Position numbers and translations under genes: made by a program
Notes under the pieces: model-generated
The model's database searches: none
The model's input: the letters and a program-made list of their open reading frames with translations, nothing else
What the model was told of the DNA's origin: nothing
Assembly (NCBI GenBank): GCA_024734555.1
Contig: JANPWX010000201.1
Coordinates: forward strand, 1,091,129-1,155,128
Length of the DNA stretch: 64,000 nucleotides
Direction of reading: 5' to 3'
From: Trochalopteron elliotii
Lineage: Eukaryota > Chordata > Aves > Passeriformes > Leiothrichidae
In this document: positions 25,496 through 38,500 of the stretch, piece by piece
Layout: the number at the start of each line of letters is the position of its first letter
Position numbering within the stretch: position 1 is the first letter of the stretch

Positions 25496-27240
25496 GTGTT
25501 AAGAATGTAACTATAAACCAAAAGGACAAGGGAAAAAAAGAAAGATGAATTTCCATTCAGTTAAATTGTGATCCTTTGGCAGCTTTCTGAAAGATTTTCA
25601 GCTTTTGCATTATGTAAGTAATTCAGATAAAACCAGGACTTGATAAGCTTTCTTTTGTGTGGTGCTGACAGTGCATCTATTTCCTGCACTTACCAACAGT
25701 TGCCAAAACTAGTTGCAAAAAATAGCTGCCTTCTCATAAGACAAAAAATAAGAATAAGATTGTTTTAGTATGCAAATGCTTTTCATTTATTCATTATAGT
25801 CTTTCTGAGATTTGTGCCTCTAGAGACACTTTTTTGTTTAGGGCAGAAGAAACTCAGATACTTAAAAGATATGCAAATCCTTTATGAAGTGGACTCAAAA
25901 TACCAAATGACTTTGGAAAATAGCTCACAGTCTATTGGAAGCCTGTAAGTGTGGGATTATACTGCATCTATTGCAGGAAGTAAAGTAGACTTCAAAAAGC
26001 CTTGTGTTCTTTTAAAATAAATTCATTTAAATAAATAAATAAACAAGTATCTCAAAATACTTTAGCTATAAATAAACAATTTACGATCAAGTCTAGAATC
26101 CTCCAGGACTTCTGGTGTAACAGGTTAATCAAGATGGCTTTATGTGCACAGAAATGTTCACAGGCTGATACTGACAGGTTTTCCTATTGCTGGCAATATA
26201 CAGGGGTGATAAGAAATACTGTGAGCATTTGTAATTATGATTAGAGCATAACTGGATCTTTTAAAATAATAATAATTTTAATCCAAGATTAAAAAAAAAA
26301 AGCAAACTCTACAGAAGAGTCTTTTTCTCTTAAAAATGGCCTCTCATTTTTATGACTGAGGAAAGGCTGAGAAGCAAATTTACTCCTTGATGTAGCTGAT
26401 AGAAAAATAGAATGCTTAAAAAATCTTATATAAGTTAGGTTGAATAAATCTCCTCTTTGAGACTACACAGGGTCTGAACCACAAATTTTCAGTCATAGAA
26501 GCAGCATCTTGTTGCACAAGTTTTGGATTAAGTGCAGAACAGCACATGGAGATCTGGCCCACTGCATCATTTGCCCTGTATTTCTTTGCTTGTTTGGCCA
26601 GGCTTTGCTGGGTTTCAGTGCTGCAATTCTTGTTTGACCTAATTGCACTTAAATTCCTTTTGATCTCGAAAAAGCCTCAGCTACAAAGAAAACAAAATAA
26701 TGTTGTTAAGGAACATCCGTGTTCATAAGGAAATGGGAGTAATTACATTGCCTGAGTGATATGAAAGAAGACTTTTCAAAGTAATACAGATTGCATTAGG
26801 AGAAACAGATCCCATGGCCAATCTCCCCTTATATTTTATTATGGTTTGTTTTCTTTTTTTCAATTCTGAGTGCACAAGCAAGAAGAGGAGAAGCCAGGAA
26901 AATAGCACCAATTTTTGGATTTTCCATGCTAAGAGTGAAGCCACTTGGGAAGGCACTGGGGAATGTGAGCAGAGCAGCCAGGGCCATGCTGCTGGTGGGA
27001 GTAGCTACAGTCCTTGAGCAGTGTGACATCCTGGCATTCCCCTGCTGCTTTCAGATCAACCCTGCCCCTGTTTCTTGATCATTTCATGCTGGGAAGTGAA
27101 AATAAATGAATGAAAATAAAGGAAAAAAATGGGTGCTCCTGCTGCTGAGATGTTGTTTTGAAGCTTGTACAGGTAACAGCTGGCAGAAAATATATTTATG
27201 TTCAGCTCAGAGTGAGAAAAGTGCTGTGGATGAACTGTTG
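25496..27240. other. Non-coding stretch, no gene recognised
   Basis: Contains short AT-rich runs (for example the aaataaataaataaac patch near 26030-26045). No exon, RNA gene or recognised mobile element is seen. Confidence 0.55.
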
Positions 27241-27367
27241 TGCAAGGTCAGGCTGGATGGGGCTTTGAGCAATATGATCCAGTGCAAGATGTGTCTGCCC
27301 ATGGCAGGGGGTTTGGAGCTGGATGACTTTTGAAGTTCCAACCCAAGCTGTTCTGAGATTCAATGAG
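27241..27367 (+). mobile_element. CR1 LINE fragment, 3' end
   Basis: The string ggctggatggggctttgagc, followed by a catggcaggg block, ggagctggatgactttt and ttccaaccca, follows the order of the 3' untranslated region of avian CR1. It ends in ttctgagattcaatga, a decayed form of the CR1 terminal ATTCTATGA-type repeat. The orientation is therefore plus and the fragment is heavily 5'-truncated. No reverse-transcriptase coding remains. Divergence is clear by eye, so this is an old copy. It is one of the main signs that the window is avian. Confidence 0.88.
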
Positions 27368-30300
27368 TGGGGCTCAGAAGAAGAGCACAGCTCCATCCTA
27401 GTGTGTCCCAACATTTATACTTCCCACACAGACATTACCTTGCCAGTTTCTTGCAGGCTTTTAACAATGCTCCCACCTTTGTCCCTTTCCTAAAGAAAGT
27501 TTATCTCTTTTTGTCATCTTTTCCTTCCCTGTCACGCCTGGTTCCATCAGCACAGTTCTGTCTGCGGGTTCTTCCTTGCTGAAGCCCTGCAAGAGCTATT
27601 CTTTCCCTGAATGAAACTCCACTAAATCTGGCAAACTGCTGCAGAGTGCTTCTGTTTATGAGCTGATGTTTGCTGCTCAGGAAATACTTCACTGTAAAAT
27701 CTTCACCCAGCTGTAGATACCAGAGTCCGTTATATTTTGTTTTCAAGCTCCGATCACCCTTCCAGGCCTTTGCCTGAGCAGGCTGATGGAAGGAAAAGAA
27801 AAAATGACAAAGTTATCTTTGTTATTTATTTTTTAGCTAGCAGAGAAAAATCTAACAAAGGCAGAAGAAACCCTGCTGAGACCATTTTAACAACCGTGTA
27901 TCATTGAAGGGCAATGCATCCTTAGCTGGTGTAAATAAAGCAGGAAAATATGAACCAATCAGCATGGTTCCAGTTTAACATAACTTCTGCAGCATTAATG
28001 AAAATTATTTCTAGGGATGTTCATTTGTTATGGAAAGCCATCCCATGCAAGTTTTGTCTTTATAAGACCAAGCCAAACAACAAAAAAAGATTTGTCACAA
28101 TTATATTGGATGGGCTTTTAGTGTTTGCTGTCCTGCTTCAAATGCTGCATAGTGTGAAAAAGTAAAACTTTGACATCACCTGCAGTGAGTTGAGATGAGC
28201 TGAGTAACTGTAAAATCGTGAAGATAATCTCGCTTGACATGCAAATTTTGCAGCCTAACCAGGGAGAAAGCCAGCTCGTCATTTAATCTTGGAAAATGCA
28301 ATTTGGGCTGCTGTAACTGGAGCTTTCCAAGAGATAAATTCCTCAAAATGATTAATATCTCTGGCAGAAAATTATATCAGTAATATGTGTAAAGCACAAA
28401 GGAGGCTTGGAGTAATGTAATTCTGTTCAAACTTTATTTTTTTTTCATAAAAGGGAAGGGTAGATTATGCCATCTAGTTAAGCCTTTACATATTCTAAAG
28501 AGAAGCAGTATATTCAAATTCTAAACTCTGCTTTTAAAGGGGTGAATTTGTGCCTGCAGGTTTGCAGGCCCTCAAGGTAGTGGTTTAAATGAAAAAATGA
28601 CATTTTAGAATAGGGTGAAATTTTAAAATCCCAGCGAAAGGAAGATTCTGAGTTCTTAAAATTGTATTTTGCCCTGCAAAAGCTGTTGATACTTCTGAAA
28701 GCCTAGAGGAAAGCCATCGATGGTTCCTTTTTATTAATTCTTTTTTTTTTAAAGAACAGACTTTATGAATCTTGAACTTTTAATGCTGATGCAAAGGCTT
28801 AGAGGAAATTGCAGAAATTACGTTTTTGTAAATAACATGACTAGTTTAAAATTACCTCCCCTGAAACTGTAGATCTACTTCAGCACTTATTTAAGGAGAA
28901 CATTCAGAATCCAGAGGGATGACCTGGACCTCAACATTTTTTAGAGGTTTTTTTTTTAAATGAACAGAAGGATTATTGCATTGGACATGTGAGGTTGAAG
29001 GCCAGATGTCTGTGGGACACTCTCTGTTTCACCTGAGTTAATTAGCTATAGTAGATATTTATCAAAGAGCAGATAGATTCTCTTTGCCAATTATTTAACA
29101 CCATTAACAAATGATGAGATAATAGGGCTGTATCACTTTCTCCCAGGTTATTGGTTTCACTTAATAATTAATTATAGAAATGTAAATTCAAGAGAGGGTA
29201 TACACTGCATAATCATGTCTTCCACACACAAGAAACATAAAACTGAGTAAATCCTTCCCCAGAGTGATCCTGATTTATCCTGGTGGGTGAGAAGGAGAGT
29301 CAGACATGTCAGTGAATTGCTGACCTGCACTGCTTTCACTTCTTTCATACAGAGAGTGCTTCAAAGTGCTCACAATAAAAACCCAGTTCTCTGATCTACT
29401 GCCCCAAGCATCCTGGAGAAACCTGGGATGATGACTCTGATGGCTTCTCTGCCATCTTCTTCTCCTTCTCTGCCACCAGCCTGGTCGATCTCATATTTCT
29501 TCTTATTTCCCTTCAAGAAAGTATGGGAACTATTCTGCAGCTCCCCCCCAAAATTTCTTTAGTAAATATTAACATTGTAATGTCTTTAAACATCACCTAA
29601 TTGCTAACAACTAAATCCAGAACAGATGCCAAGACCCCCATTCCTTTGTTCCTTGCTAACAGGTTAAAGAATGGAGAAAGGACAGAGATGACTGTATCTC
29701 CAATTTCTGCCCATCTGATTTCAACACGGTGATTTCTGCTTGCAGATATCTGCACAAGGCACAGCAGTTCCAATTTTAGACCAGCAGAGCCTAATGAACC
29801 GAGTGTGAGATTGGAAATCTGGTTGTTAAAGCTTATAATTGGCTGGATTTTTCTTATGGTGCAATTTGTCTCAGCTCCACCAAAGCTGTATTATCTTCAG
29901 CACATTAAATGGAGTTTAGAGCTGTAATTCCCTTGAATTTTAGTATAAAAACCTGTATGAAGCATCAAAATTTTAGACAGAAAAAATTTACCACTGGGAA
30001 AAAAGGCATGAAGTTAAGAAACTGAGGCACTGGCAGAGTACTGTGTTTGTACCTTCAGCTATGGATATCTGGGTAACAAACAGAAACAATCTCTGTCTGT
30101 GTGCAGAAAGGGTGTCTTCATCTTTCCACCTGGCTCGTGTGACCAGTCATTAATCAGTGTGTGTTAGCTTCATCTGTAAATTTTGCTCCCTTTTATGTTG
30201 GAATTTTCTGAAGAGCAGAATCTCATGCAACCTCTCAGATTGAATTGCAGAGCATGTCAGTGGAGTCATGTTGACTGGAATGACCTCTGCTTTGAAAGGG

Positions 30301-30616
30301 AAGGAGGTAATTGGGTTTCCAAATTCAATGCTGCATCTGACATCAATCAGTTGTCAAATTTCATTAACTCTCACACTCTGGGTTCCGAGAAGATTGACTG
30401 TACATGCCTGTATGGCTGGGAAAGCACTGAAACTCTGACAAGCCTTGATAACCAGAGCTGCTCAAGAGAATGTCTTTAATAAATGTTCTCTCACTTCTCT
30501 GTATGAGCCAGAATTCTTCAAGTAAAGGCTAATAGCCAAAGATATAAATATTCGTATATATAAAATTGATATATATTTGGATATAAGGATATGTGAAGAG
30601 TTGTCACTCTCTAGAT

Positions 30617-30624
<8 letters not shown>
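27368..30624. other. Non-coding stretch with AT-rich, CNE-like segments
   Basis: No exon is recognised. The parts at about 28180-28450, 29030-29200 and 29740-29960 are complex, AT-rich, free of obvious repeats and carry several TAATTA/ATTAG homeodomain-type cores. This is the look of conserved non-coding elements near developmental genes. That is inference from composition only. A 98-codon plus-strand frame at 30183-30479 has fairly ordinary amino-acid composition but opens at TTG and has no family match I know. Confidence 0.4.

Positions 30625-30660
<36 letters not shown>
30625..30660. repeat. (TA)n followed by (CA)n dinucleotide repeat
   Basis: About 14 TA units pass directly into about 4-5 CA units. 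It is a compound dinucleotide microsatellite, likely variable in length. Confidence 0.93.
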
Positions 30661-33600
30661 TGTAGGTACATAAAGGCAGGTCGGCATATATACATTTTAA
30701 AAACATCCATTTCATTCTAATTCAATCCAATCTAATCCAAACACAAGAAAGTCCCCCTGAAAGGGAAGTCTCCTGTAACTTGCCAGGGGAATGGACACAT
30801 AACACCCATTGCATTGTGAAGAAAAGGAGTTCTGGTGTCCCTGCCTTAGAGCACAGGAAGAGTCAGAGGCAGGGATGTGTTAAAAACGTGCTAAAAATAA
30901 TCTCGAGTTTGAAAGTGTGATTTTCAGGTAGGCAAAAATTCACAAAGCATAACAAGATACCTTGGGCCAGGCATAAAAATAATTTGGGATTTAGGAAGGA
31001 GAACAGTAATGCCAACTTCACAATATAGATTGTTATTAAAAACTGTGTTTCTAACACTGTAAGTAATCTGCTGTCATGGATCTGAAGATTTCTTTATATT
31101 TTGAAAGACATTATCAGAACAAAAATTTAGTAAAGGATAAATACTATTAAAAAAATAATGAAAGGGTATTTTCACGTTCCTGCTGCCTCAGTGCTACTCT
31201 CCAAACACAGACAGGTCTGTTTCTGGAGGAGTGCTGGGCTCCAGCAGGAGATAATCACAGCTTATGCTGGACATCTGTGGTCCTCAGAGAACTGCTAAAG
31301 CTCTGGGTGTGGAAATCAGGTGAGCAGAAAATGGGCTTTTAACTTGCTAAACAAAGAACTATCCAATTAAGGAATCTCAGCCCCCATTCAGTAGCCTTGC
31401 ATAATTTTTTGAAAATCTACAAATTTTAGTATATAAATTATATTTGTGGACTTAGTAGCCTGCAAAAATTCACACTGAAGAACATGCAGTGACTCCCAGC
31501 TTTGTCTGATGTGATGAGTAAGATCACTAGGTATTTTTTAAACATCTGATTTCCTGTATTTTTTGTTAACATTTTATTGCCATCTTTTTATCTCCACAGT
31601 TAATTTAATTTGCTGTTATACCACCCACAGTGGTGGCTTGTTCATTCTCTTTCATCTCCCTCTGTATCCCACATGGATCTAGAGCCAAACTCCTGTCACA
31701 GTTCTACTTCACATAAGTAGCTGGTTGAAATATCAGAGCTATAAATTTTATGTGCTCCATTTGCACCACCAAAAATCTTGGAAATTCAGTTGCAAACATT
31801 GTTTGCTCAGTTGTGTACATGCCAGCAGCTCAGAACTCATTTTAAATTACAGTTATTTATGCTTATGTGTGGCAACGAGTGCCTGTTTTTCCCTCCTGTC
31901 ATCCATTCTTCACCAAAAGTTGTGATTCTATTTTTGATTCCCTGGTTGTTACTTCTGGAAATATTTGGAAGGTTTGTGTAAGCTAGAGTACATTTGAAAC
32001 AATCAATCTATTTAAACACATGGCAAGTAGCACTTCTCCAGTAATTGCTGTACTGCATCACCTTTCTCCTACAGCCAAGATCTTCTCACAAGGAAAAAAA
32101 AAGCCATAACTTGAAAAAAGTATGTTAGTGATGCAGATATTCATTATAAATTCTGTACACATTGGTTGTTTGCAATGATTTTGTTTTGCCACTTGTTCCT
32201 CAGGCGGTAACAGTAAATTTGGGTTCTCGTGACATTTCTGCAATTCTAACTTTGAATGAGGCTCAGACCATACATTGCCTTATAAATACTGACTTGCTTT
32301 CAGTCCCATGCGTGCCTCTCATGTAGGAATGAAATAGACAGTGCAGTCATTATTCAAGTTAATTTGCAGTATTTATTGTCCTTGGTGGATACGAATGTAT
32401 TTGTTACGCTCACAATAAATGACCTCTGGGTTCCAGAGATGCCTTATGCTAGGAGAAACTTGCAAGGAGTAAATAATACCCTTCCCTTTCTCTCTATGAT
32501 TATCTCTATGGTGCCACTATTGTGTCCTGCACCTAAATCTAATTCATGCTAAGCTGAAGGACTCTTGCTCATGCTATAGTGTGAAACAAGGGTAACATTT
32601 GTGTAAATGCAGAGAGGAAAAAAAGCAACTGTGTGCCTTGCCCTGGTGACATTCAGAGAAAAATGCCTGTAAGGACTAGCTGTAGAGTAAACGTGGCATA
32701 ATCTTGGGAAGTGTAAATGCTGGCTTGTCCTTGGAATGAAGAGTTCATTATCACTCACAGCCAGGTGGTTTGTCTGTGCTCAGGGAAAAATGAACTGCAG
32801 GAGCACAGATCAGAGTGTCAAGTCCCTTATCATGGACTGGAAGCCACAGGAGAAGCAGAAGCAGCAGTAGAGTGGCAGCAACACACCTGAAAATATAGGC
32901 AGCTCTCCTAGTGCTTTTCTGTTATTGAAAACCGTGTCATTTTAGTGGTCAGAGCTAAAATATTTTAATATTTTAAGATCAGGCTGAAAATGTCAGATGA
33001 TTAGATTATGTGTAAAACTGTATTCAACATCCATAATTCATAGATTAGTACATCTAGTGCTAAGCTTCCCAATAAATGTCGAGAGAAAGAAAACGTTATT
33101 ATTTTATTTTAAAGGTGAAAAGAGAGTGATAAATTGACTTCCCTGAGGCCCCATGGGAAAGACTGTGCTAGATATGTGTATTTTCTCTGAACTGTCCATG
33201 CCAACTTTCCCCATGTTTCTGTGGAGTAAACTTAATTTTTATACTTTTCTTTACCCTTTAAAACCTCTTCCTTCCAGTGAAAGGACACATATCAGAAAGA
33301 GATAATCAGAACAAAAAAATTATGTTGGAATTATGGGGACAGACTCCAGTAGGTGCAGTCCCCTTTGAATATTTTGCACTTGGTAATAAAAGGTAAAAGT
33401 TCTGTCAAACAGGGATACTAATTATTTGATATGCAAAAGAGGCTGATTTAAGAACTGACAAAGAAGCTGGATTTGAGATTTTAAGGTTATTTTAACTTAA
33501 ATATTAATAACCTGGAAATCAAGAGAGGAGGGGAAGAGAGTTTCTGTGTTAAACACAAAACAGGAAAAAAGGAAAAAAAAGGTTTATTCTTGAAAGAAAA

Positions 33601-34785
33601 TTCTTAGGATACACTTCATAACTCCTGATGTTTTCCAGCAGAAAAGAAAATCTCAGGCTCACAGAAATTCCTGTTGTAGAAGGTAATTTTATTCAATTCA
33701 TAAATCCTTACAACAAAGATTTTTGCTTTGCCAATTATCCAGATATTCATTTCACAGGGGATAATGAAGTATGTGGTAAATGTTTCAGCTGATCTTATTT
33801 TAACATTTCACCATTCGTGTGACAAAATACCACACATAAAATCTTACATCAGGTTTTTTATGGGTGTAAAAAAATGATACCTCAAAACATTATGCATGCT
33901 CATGGATGAGAGTCTAAAATCAAAACCCATAAAATGTGTTATTGGAGGTTGTGTTTTTCATAAATGGCAGCTGTGCTCTCTTCTCATAATGTCACTGCCA
34001 AAGCAAAACGAGATAATAAAACCCATTTTTCTTTGGCTTATTTTCTTTATAAACGGTATAAAAAGAAGTCAAACACTTATTACTTTATTGAAATGCTTTT
34101 TAAGATTTGATATTTGCAGAGAACTACAAAATGTCCTTCCAGTTGAAGACTCAGTGGCTGACTGAAATTAATCCACAGGCTTGCTTGTCTTTGACTGTTA
34201 GACTGGATTATTTGCTTTTAATTCAAAATATGGATATTGTAATTATCTGAGGAAACTGTAAGGGGGTGTAATACATTGTTGCCTACATCTTGCTCCAAAG
34301 AAGTTATGTAGAATAATTTAAAAAGTAGAACAAAGCCCTGTAATTCTAAAGAGGACAACCCTACCATTTAAGTTTAGACCAAAGCAACCATTGTTTTATC
34401 AAAAAAAAAAAAAAAAATCAGTGTATAAAACAGATAGGAAAATGAGTGGCAAGTTTCTATAAAATAGCTAAATAAATCTTCCTTCTCTGACTCTGAATTG
34501 CCATTATGATCTTTGCAGAATATATATAAAATTTCTCCAGCTCTGGCTCATCTAACTGCATTTTGGAGCATATTTGGTGCTGTATTTTCTGTTTCTGTGC
34601 TGTGACATAAAAATAGACACTTTACTTCAACTCTCACAGGTCCTAACTGGTTTTGTCTGATGAAATTTTATTCGGTGGGAATATACTACAGAGATGGATC
34701 TTCCACAGCATTTATAGCCCTTGAAATTTGTGTGTGGTTGCTCTAGAGAAATACTCAATTTAGGCTTCATCATGGCCAGGTGTAA
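30661..34785. other. Non-coding stretch, no gene recognised
   Basis: Just after the microsatellite a short patch has attcaatccaatctaatcc, a drifting pentamer-like run at about 30719-30739. A 17-base A-run lies at 34401-34417. No exon, RNA gene or recognised transposon is seen on either strand. Confidence 0.5.
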
Positions 34786-34822
34786 GAGCTCAGTGAGCTC
34801 CTTGTGGAGCTCAACAGAGCTC
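34786..34822. repeat. Cluster of four GAGCTC palindromes forming a hairpin
   Basis: GAGCTC occurs at 34786, 34795, 34807 and 34817 within 37 bases. The outer and inner pairs are placed so that GAGCTC-agt-GAGCTCC pairs with GGAGCTC-aaca-GAGCTC across a ttgt loop. This gives a 7-bp stem, a small internal loop and a 6-bp stem. Four six-base palindromes this close are unlikely in AT-rich DNA unless they arose by duplication. Function is unknown. Confidence 0.8.
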
Positions 34823-35444
34823 ATTGTTGCTCAAGTTCAGAGTAAAAAATCCTTCTGTTTATACAGTGTACAAGCATCATCTTACACTCATCCCTGTGGT
34901 TTTCTGGAGGGCCTTTTTCCTGGTAGCTCTTTACTTTCTCGTTGTTCTCCTTTCCAGCTTTTCTGACCTGATTTCCTCCCTTTTATGGTCCCATTCTTCT
35001 TATTCCTGGAGTTGAATGGGGCTGCAGAAAGACTGAGTGCTGGATGGCAACTGCATTAACAACTGTGACAGGGTTATTGCCTGCCTGTCTCTGCAAATGT
35101 CTTTTTTGGTCTTTACTAACAAACAAACTCACTTAAACTGAGTTTAGTTTGCATTTCTAGTGAGCTGCAGCAGATGCAGTTGTTGCAGAGAGTTGTCTAA
35201 GGGGCATTTGAGATGTGCACGTGCATAAGATCAAGGATTCATTTTGCTGCTTCTGAAATCCACCCAAAAGCCATCTCAAGACTTTCACAGATTTAAAACA
35301 GAGTCAGAGGGGTTCTATGGCCACCTGGAGAAACCTGACAAAGCTGCTTCAGTCTAGAGGGATAAACAGCAATAAGCATCAATCACTCCCACCGCTGCAT
35401 TTTGTAATGAGTTTTCTATGAATTATCTCTTTTTTTGTTTTGCT

Positions 35445-35535
35445 GTGGGCAGGGACATGTTCCACTAGACCAGGTTGCTCAAAGCCCCACCCAGGCTGGC
35501 CTTGAACACTTTCATGGATGGGGCATCATCATGGA
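35445..35535 (-). mobile_element. CR1 LINE fragment, internal part of 3' UTR
   Basis: On the plus strand gggcagggacatgttccact, accaggttgctcaaagcccc, ctggccttgaacact and tggatggggcatc occur in order. This is the reverse complement of the CR1 3' untranslated region, so the element lies on the minus strand. Both the terminal repeat and the upstream coding part are missing, so it is truncated at both ends. It overlaps in family position with the plus-strand copy at 27241-27367. Confidence 0.88.
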
Positions 35536-38500
35536 AAAAGTGATTTTACTTTTTCCAAAGAATAAAGGGATTTATTTGGAATAAAGCCAAATTCCTTTAT
35601 TTCAGAGGCCTGGTTTTGGTAGTGTTTCAAAAATACCTACCACATTTCCTGAGGTGCAACAGCACCGATAGTGCTTGGTGAATCACAGGAATTATATTTC
35701 ATACCAGCCACCAGGTCTGAGCTTCTAATTAGACACCTGAAATGTGGCTTCCTGTGGTTTGTCCTGCTCAGCCAAACTACTGGGCCAGTGTCTGCTTTTT
35801 AAGAAACTTAATTTCTTTCACCAAGCCTTTCAAATGTAAAATGAACTGGATTTATAAAGCTCTCGTGGCTTGCAGTCCTGGGTTGAATACCTTGTGTTAC
35901 ATGGTTATTTATATAGCATTGGAACAGCCGTGGGCAGGATTGTAAGGCAGCACTCCTAGTGAGCCCTCATAAAGGAGAGATGTTCATCCCATCCGGCAAT
36001 TGCTGAGAACAAAAGGAAAAATATATAAATTATATTTAATGGTGCCTGGAAATGCTGTGTGCTAACAATAGCAGCACAATCCCTCTCTCTTGCCTCCCTT
36101 CCCTGCTTCCCCTGCACCATCCTCAGCAGTAACCCCGGGGTGGAGCAGCCTTTGCAGCACACTTGGGATAATGCTGGCAGAAACAAACCTTGCATTTGCT
36201 TTTCCTTTCAGGAACAAGCACGTTTTGTTTATCTGAGCTGTGCACTGGGACTATTTGCAGAATGCCTTAAAACTTTCAAGAGAGACCTTCCCCACCTAAA
36301 ACAACTGTAATAAAGCAACTGTTAAATTTAATTTCTGCCAAAAGATTGAGTTACCTTTTACTTTACTACACCAGTAAAATGGATGCTAAACAAATGTTGA
36401 AAGGTCACGGATGGAATTGAGGGAAGGTTTTTTTAATCACTTAAAAAATGAAAATATTCTGCATATGAGGATAAATGCACTGATTTTTTTATTTCTTTTC
36501 TACAGTGTTGGGTGTCACATTTCTATGAACTTCAGCACTGCAACTTTATGTTGTTATTGTACAAGTATATAGGTTTATAAAATAAGTACCGACTGAGGTT
36601 TTTAATGCAGGCTGAGGTACGAGATGCCACAGGAAGGACATAAACCCCCACTGCCAATAGGCATCTGCTGTCCCTCAGCTGGTGGGTGGCCAAGACTGCT
36701 CACCAAGGGCTTTCACTGCTCCTGCACCAAGAGCAGATCCCACCAAGGATGAGTAGATCCCAATAGGGATTTGGAAATGGTGCCACCAAATGTTTCTGCC
36801 TGCTCAGACATTCTCCACAGAACCTGCTCCCATGGTGGGTGTGGGGGGTGTTTTAAAACTCCTTCCTTTAAGGAGCAAGACTGGTATTGCAACCCACGAC
36901 TGGAGTTTGTACAACTGAGCTTCTTGCTGCCAAACTGAGCCAATCACCTATTTGTAGCAGCCCAGAGCAGAGGGCTGCAGGAGCTGTGCAGATGTAGCAG
37001 ACAAAGCAGGAAAAGTGAAAATGGTTTTGGAGCTGATTGATTTCAATAGTTGGTCAAGACACAGCAGCAAAGAGGCAGTAAGAAGCAAAAAGATTTAAGA
37101 CTTAATCAGCCTGAAGATGGCTGGCTTTATACCATTAGAAATGCAATATTTAGTGATTCACTTTCAGGTCTGTAGTAAATTAATAGCTAAACTGATCTAT
37201 AGCCATTTTTTGGCTGTCAACAATGGAAAAATCAGCAACAAATACAAGATCTGCATGTGGGAGAAGGTAAAATTTAAAACAGGTCCTAGATATATAAATT
37301 CAAGGCAGTTTTGACTGATGAGGGAGGAGTAAAGGCAGGCACTGGCAGGAGAAAAAATAATGACGCTGAAAGTGTGATGGATTTGTTGATGCAGTCTACA
37401 ATGGAAATAGTATAAAAAATTAGTTATGAAAAGAAACATTCACAAATATTTTCATTATTGACTTTGGATAAGTTCTGTTGACAGATAGAAAATACAAGGG
37501 GAAAAAAATTACCTTTCCAGGAAGATCTGAGAGGATAAAAAAGAAGAATGAGTGTGTCCTTCAAGAATGTGGATCCTTAGCTGAAGAGGACAAACAGGAA
37601 GGTTTTTTCCTAAAATACCCTTTTGAAAAGTTGTCTGGATTCAGAGCTATGTTAATTTATTTTAATTTGTGTGGGAAGGAGGAGGAAAGTTAATAAGGTT
37701 TCAGCTTTCTCCACAAAGACTTAGTAATCAAAGGTCATTAGACTATATATCTTACAGTAATTAATGTGAAAAGAGAGCAATTAGTGATCCTTCATTAATG
37801 AGTCTGTTATATTAGATTAGTAAGTTTCTATTTTTGTCAGATGCTATTTAACATGCTTTAAGACAGACTTTTTTTTTCTTTTTTTTAGACTTCAGTCTTC
37901 ACAAAATTCCAGATGGGAAAAGTTTGGAAATAGGAATTGCAGCTGATCAAGTTTTCTTGAGGCAGATGTCTGCTGAATTATTTTGATTTTGAGGTTCTAG
38001 GGTTCAAAGGCAATCAGGTACCCACATATCAACAAATCAATGTGTGTTCAAATTCCACTTGTGCCTTTCATATTTTTACTTCTCTAGCTGAATATATGCT
38101 GGGAAAGAAAAGACATTTGAAATCCCCACTCAAGGGGAAGCTGAGCTACTCTTTGGAAAGATTTATTATAATGTTTTCAGAGGTTATTTAACTTCTCAGA
38201 TGAAAAATAAAATAAAAGTGCAAATTATAATTATCGCAATTCCAAGCTATTTAGTATAAACACCCAGTTAAAAGAAATTATTCATTAACTGTCTGTTTTC
38301 CTGTTTTTGCTGAATCTGGCTATTCAGTTGCTTTTTCCATTATTAGCAGCAAAATTGAAGTAGGATCTCTAATGTGAGGTTTGACCCTTTCATCTCAGGT
38401 GATGCAAAAGGTCTTTTTCAAAAATCAGAAAAGCTGTACTTGCATATTCATTAGTGATAATGATTTACCAAACAAAGAGCTAAATATTTCCATCATCACC

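Noticed and set aside
25333..25548. Open frame with a long Phe-Leu repeat
   Set aside because: It is simply the (TCTTTC)n microsatellite read in frame. The membrane-like look is an artefact.
30183..30479. 98-codon plus-strand frame with ordinary composition
   Set aside because: It opens only at a TTG, has no convincing acceptor or donor at plausible positions, and I recognise no family.
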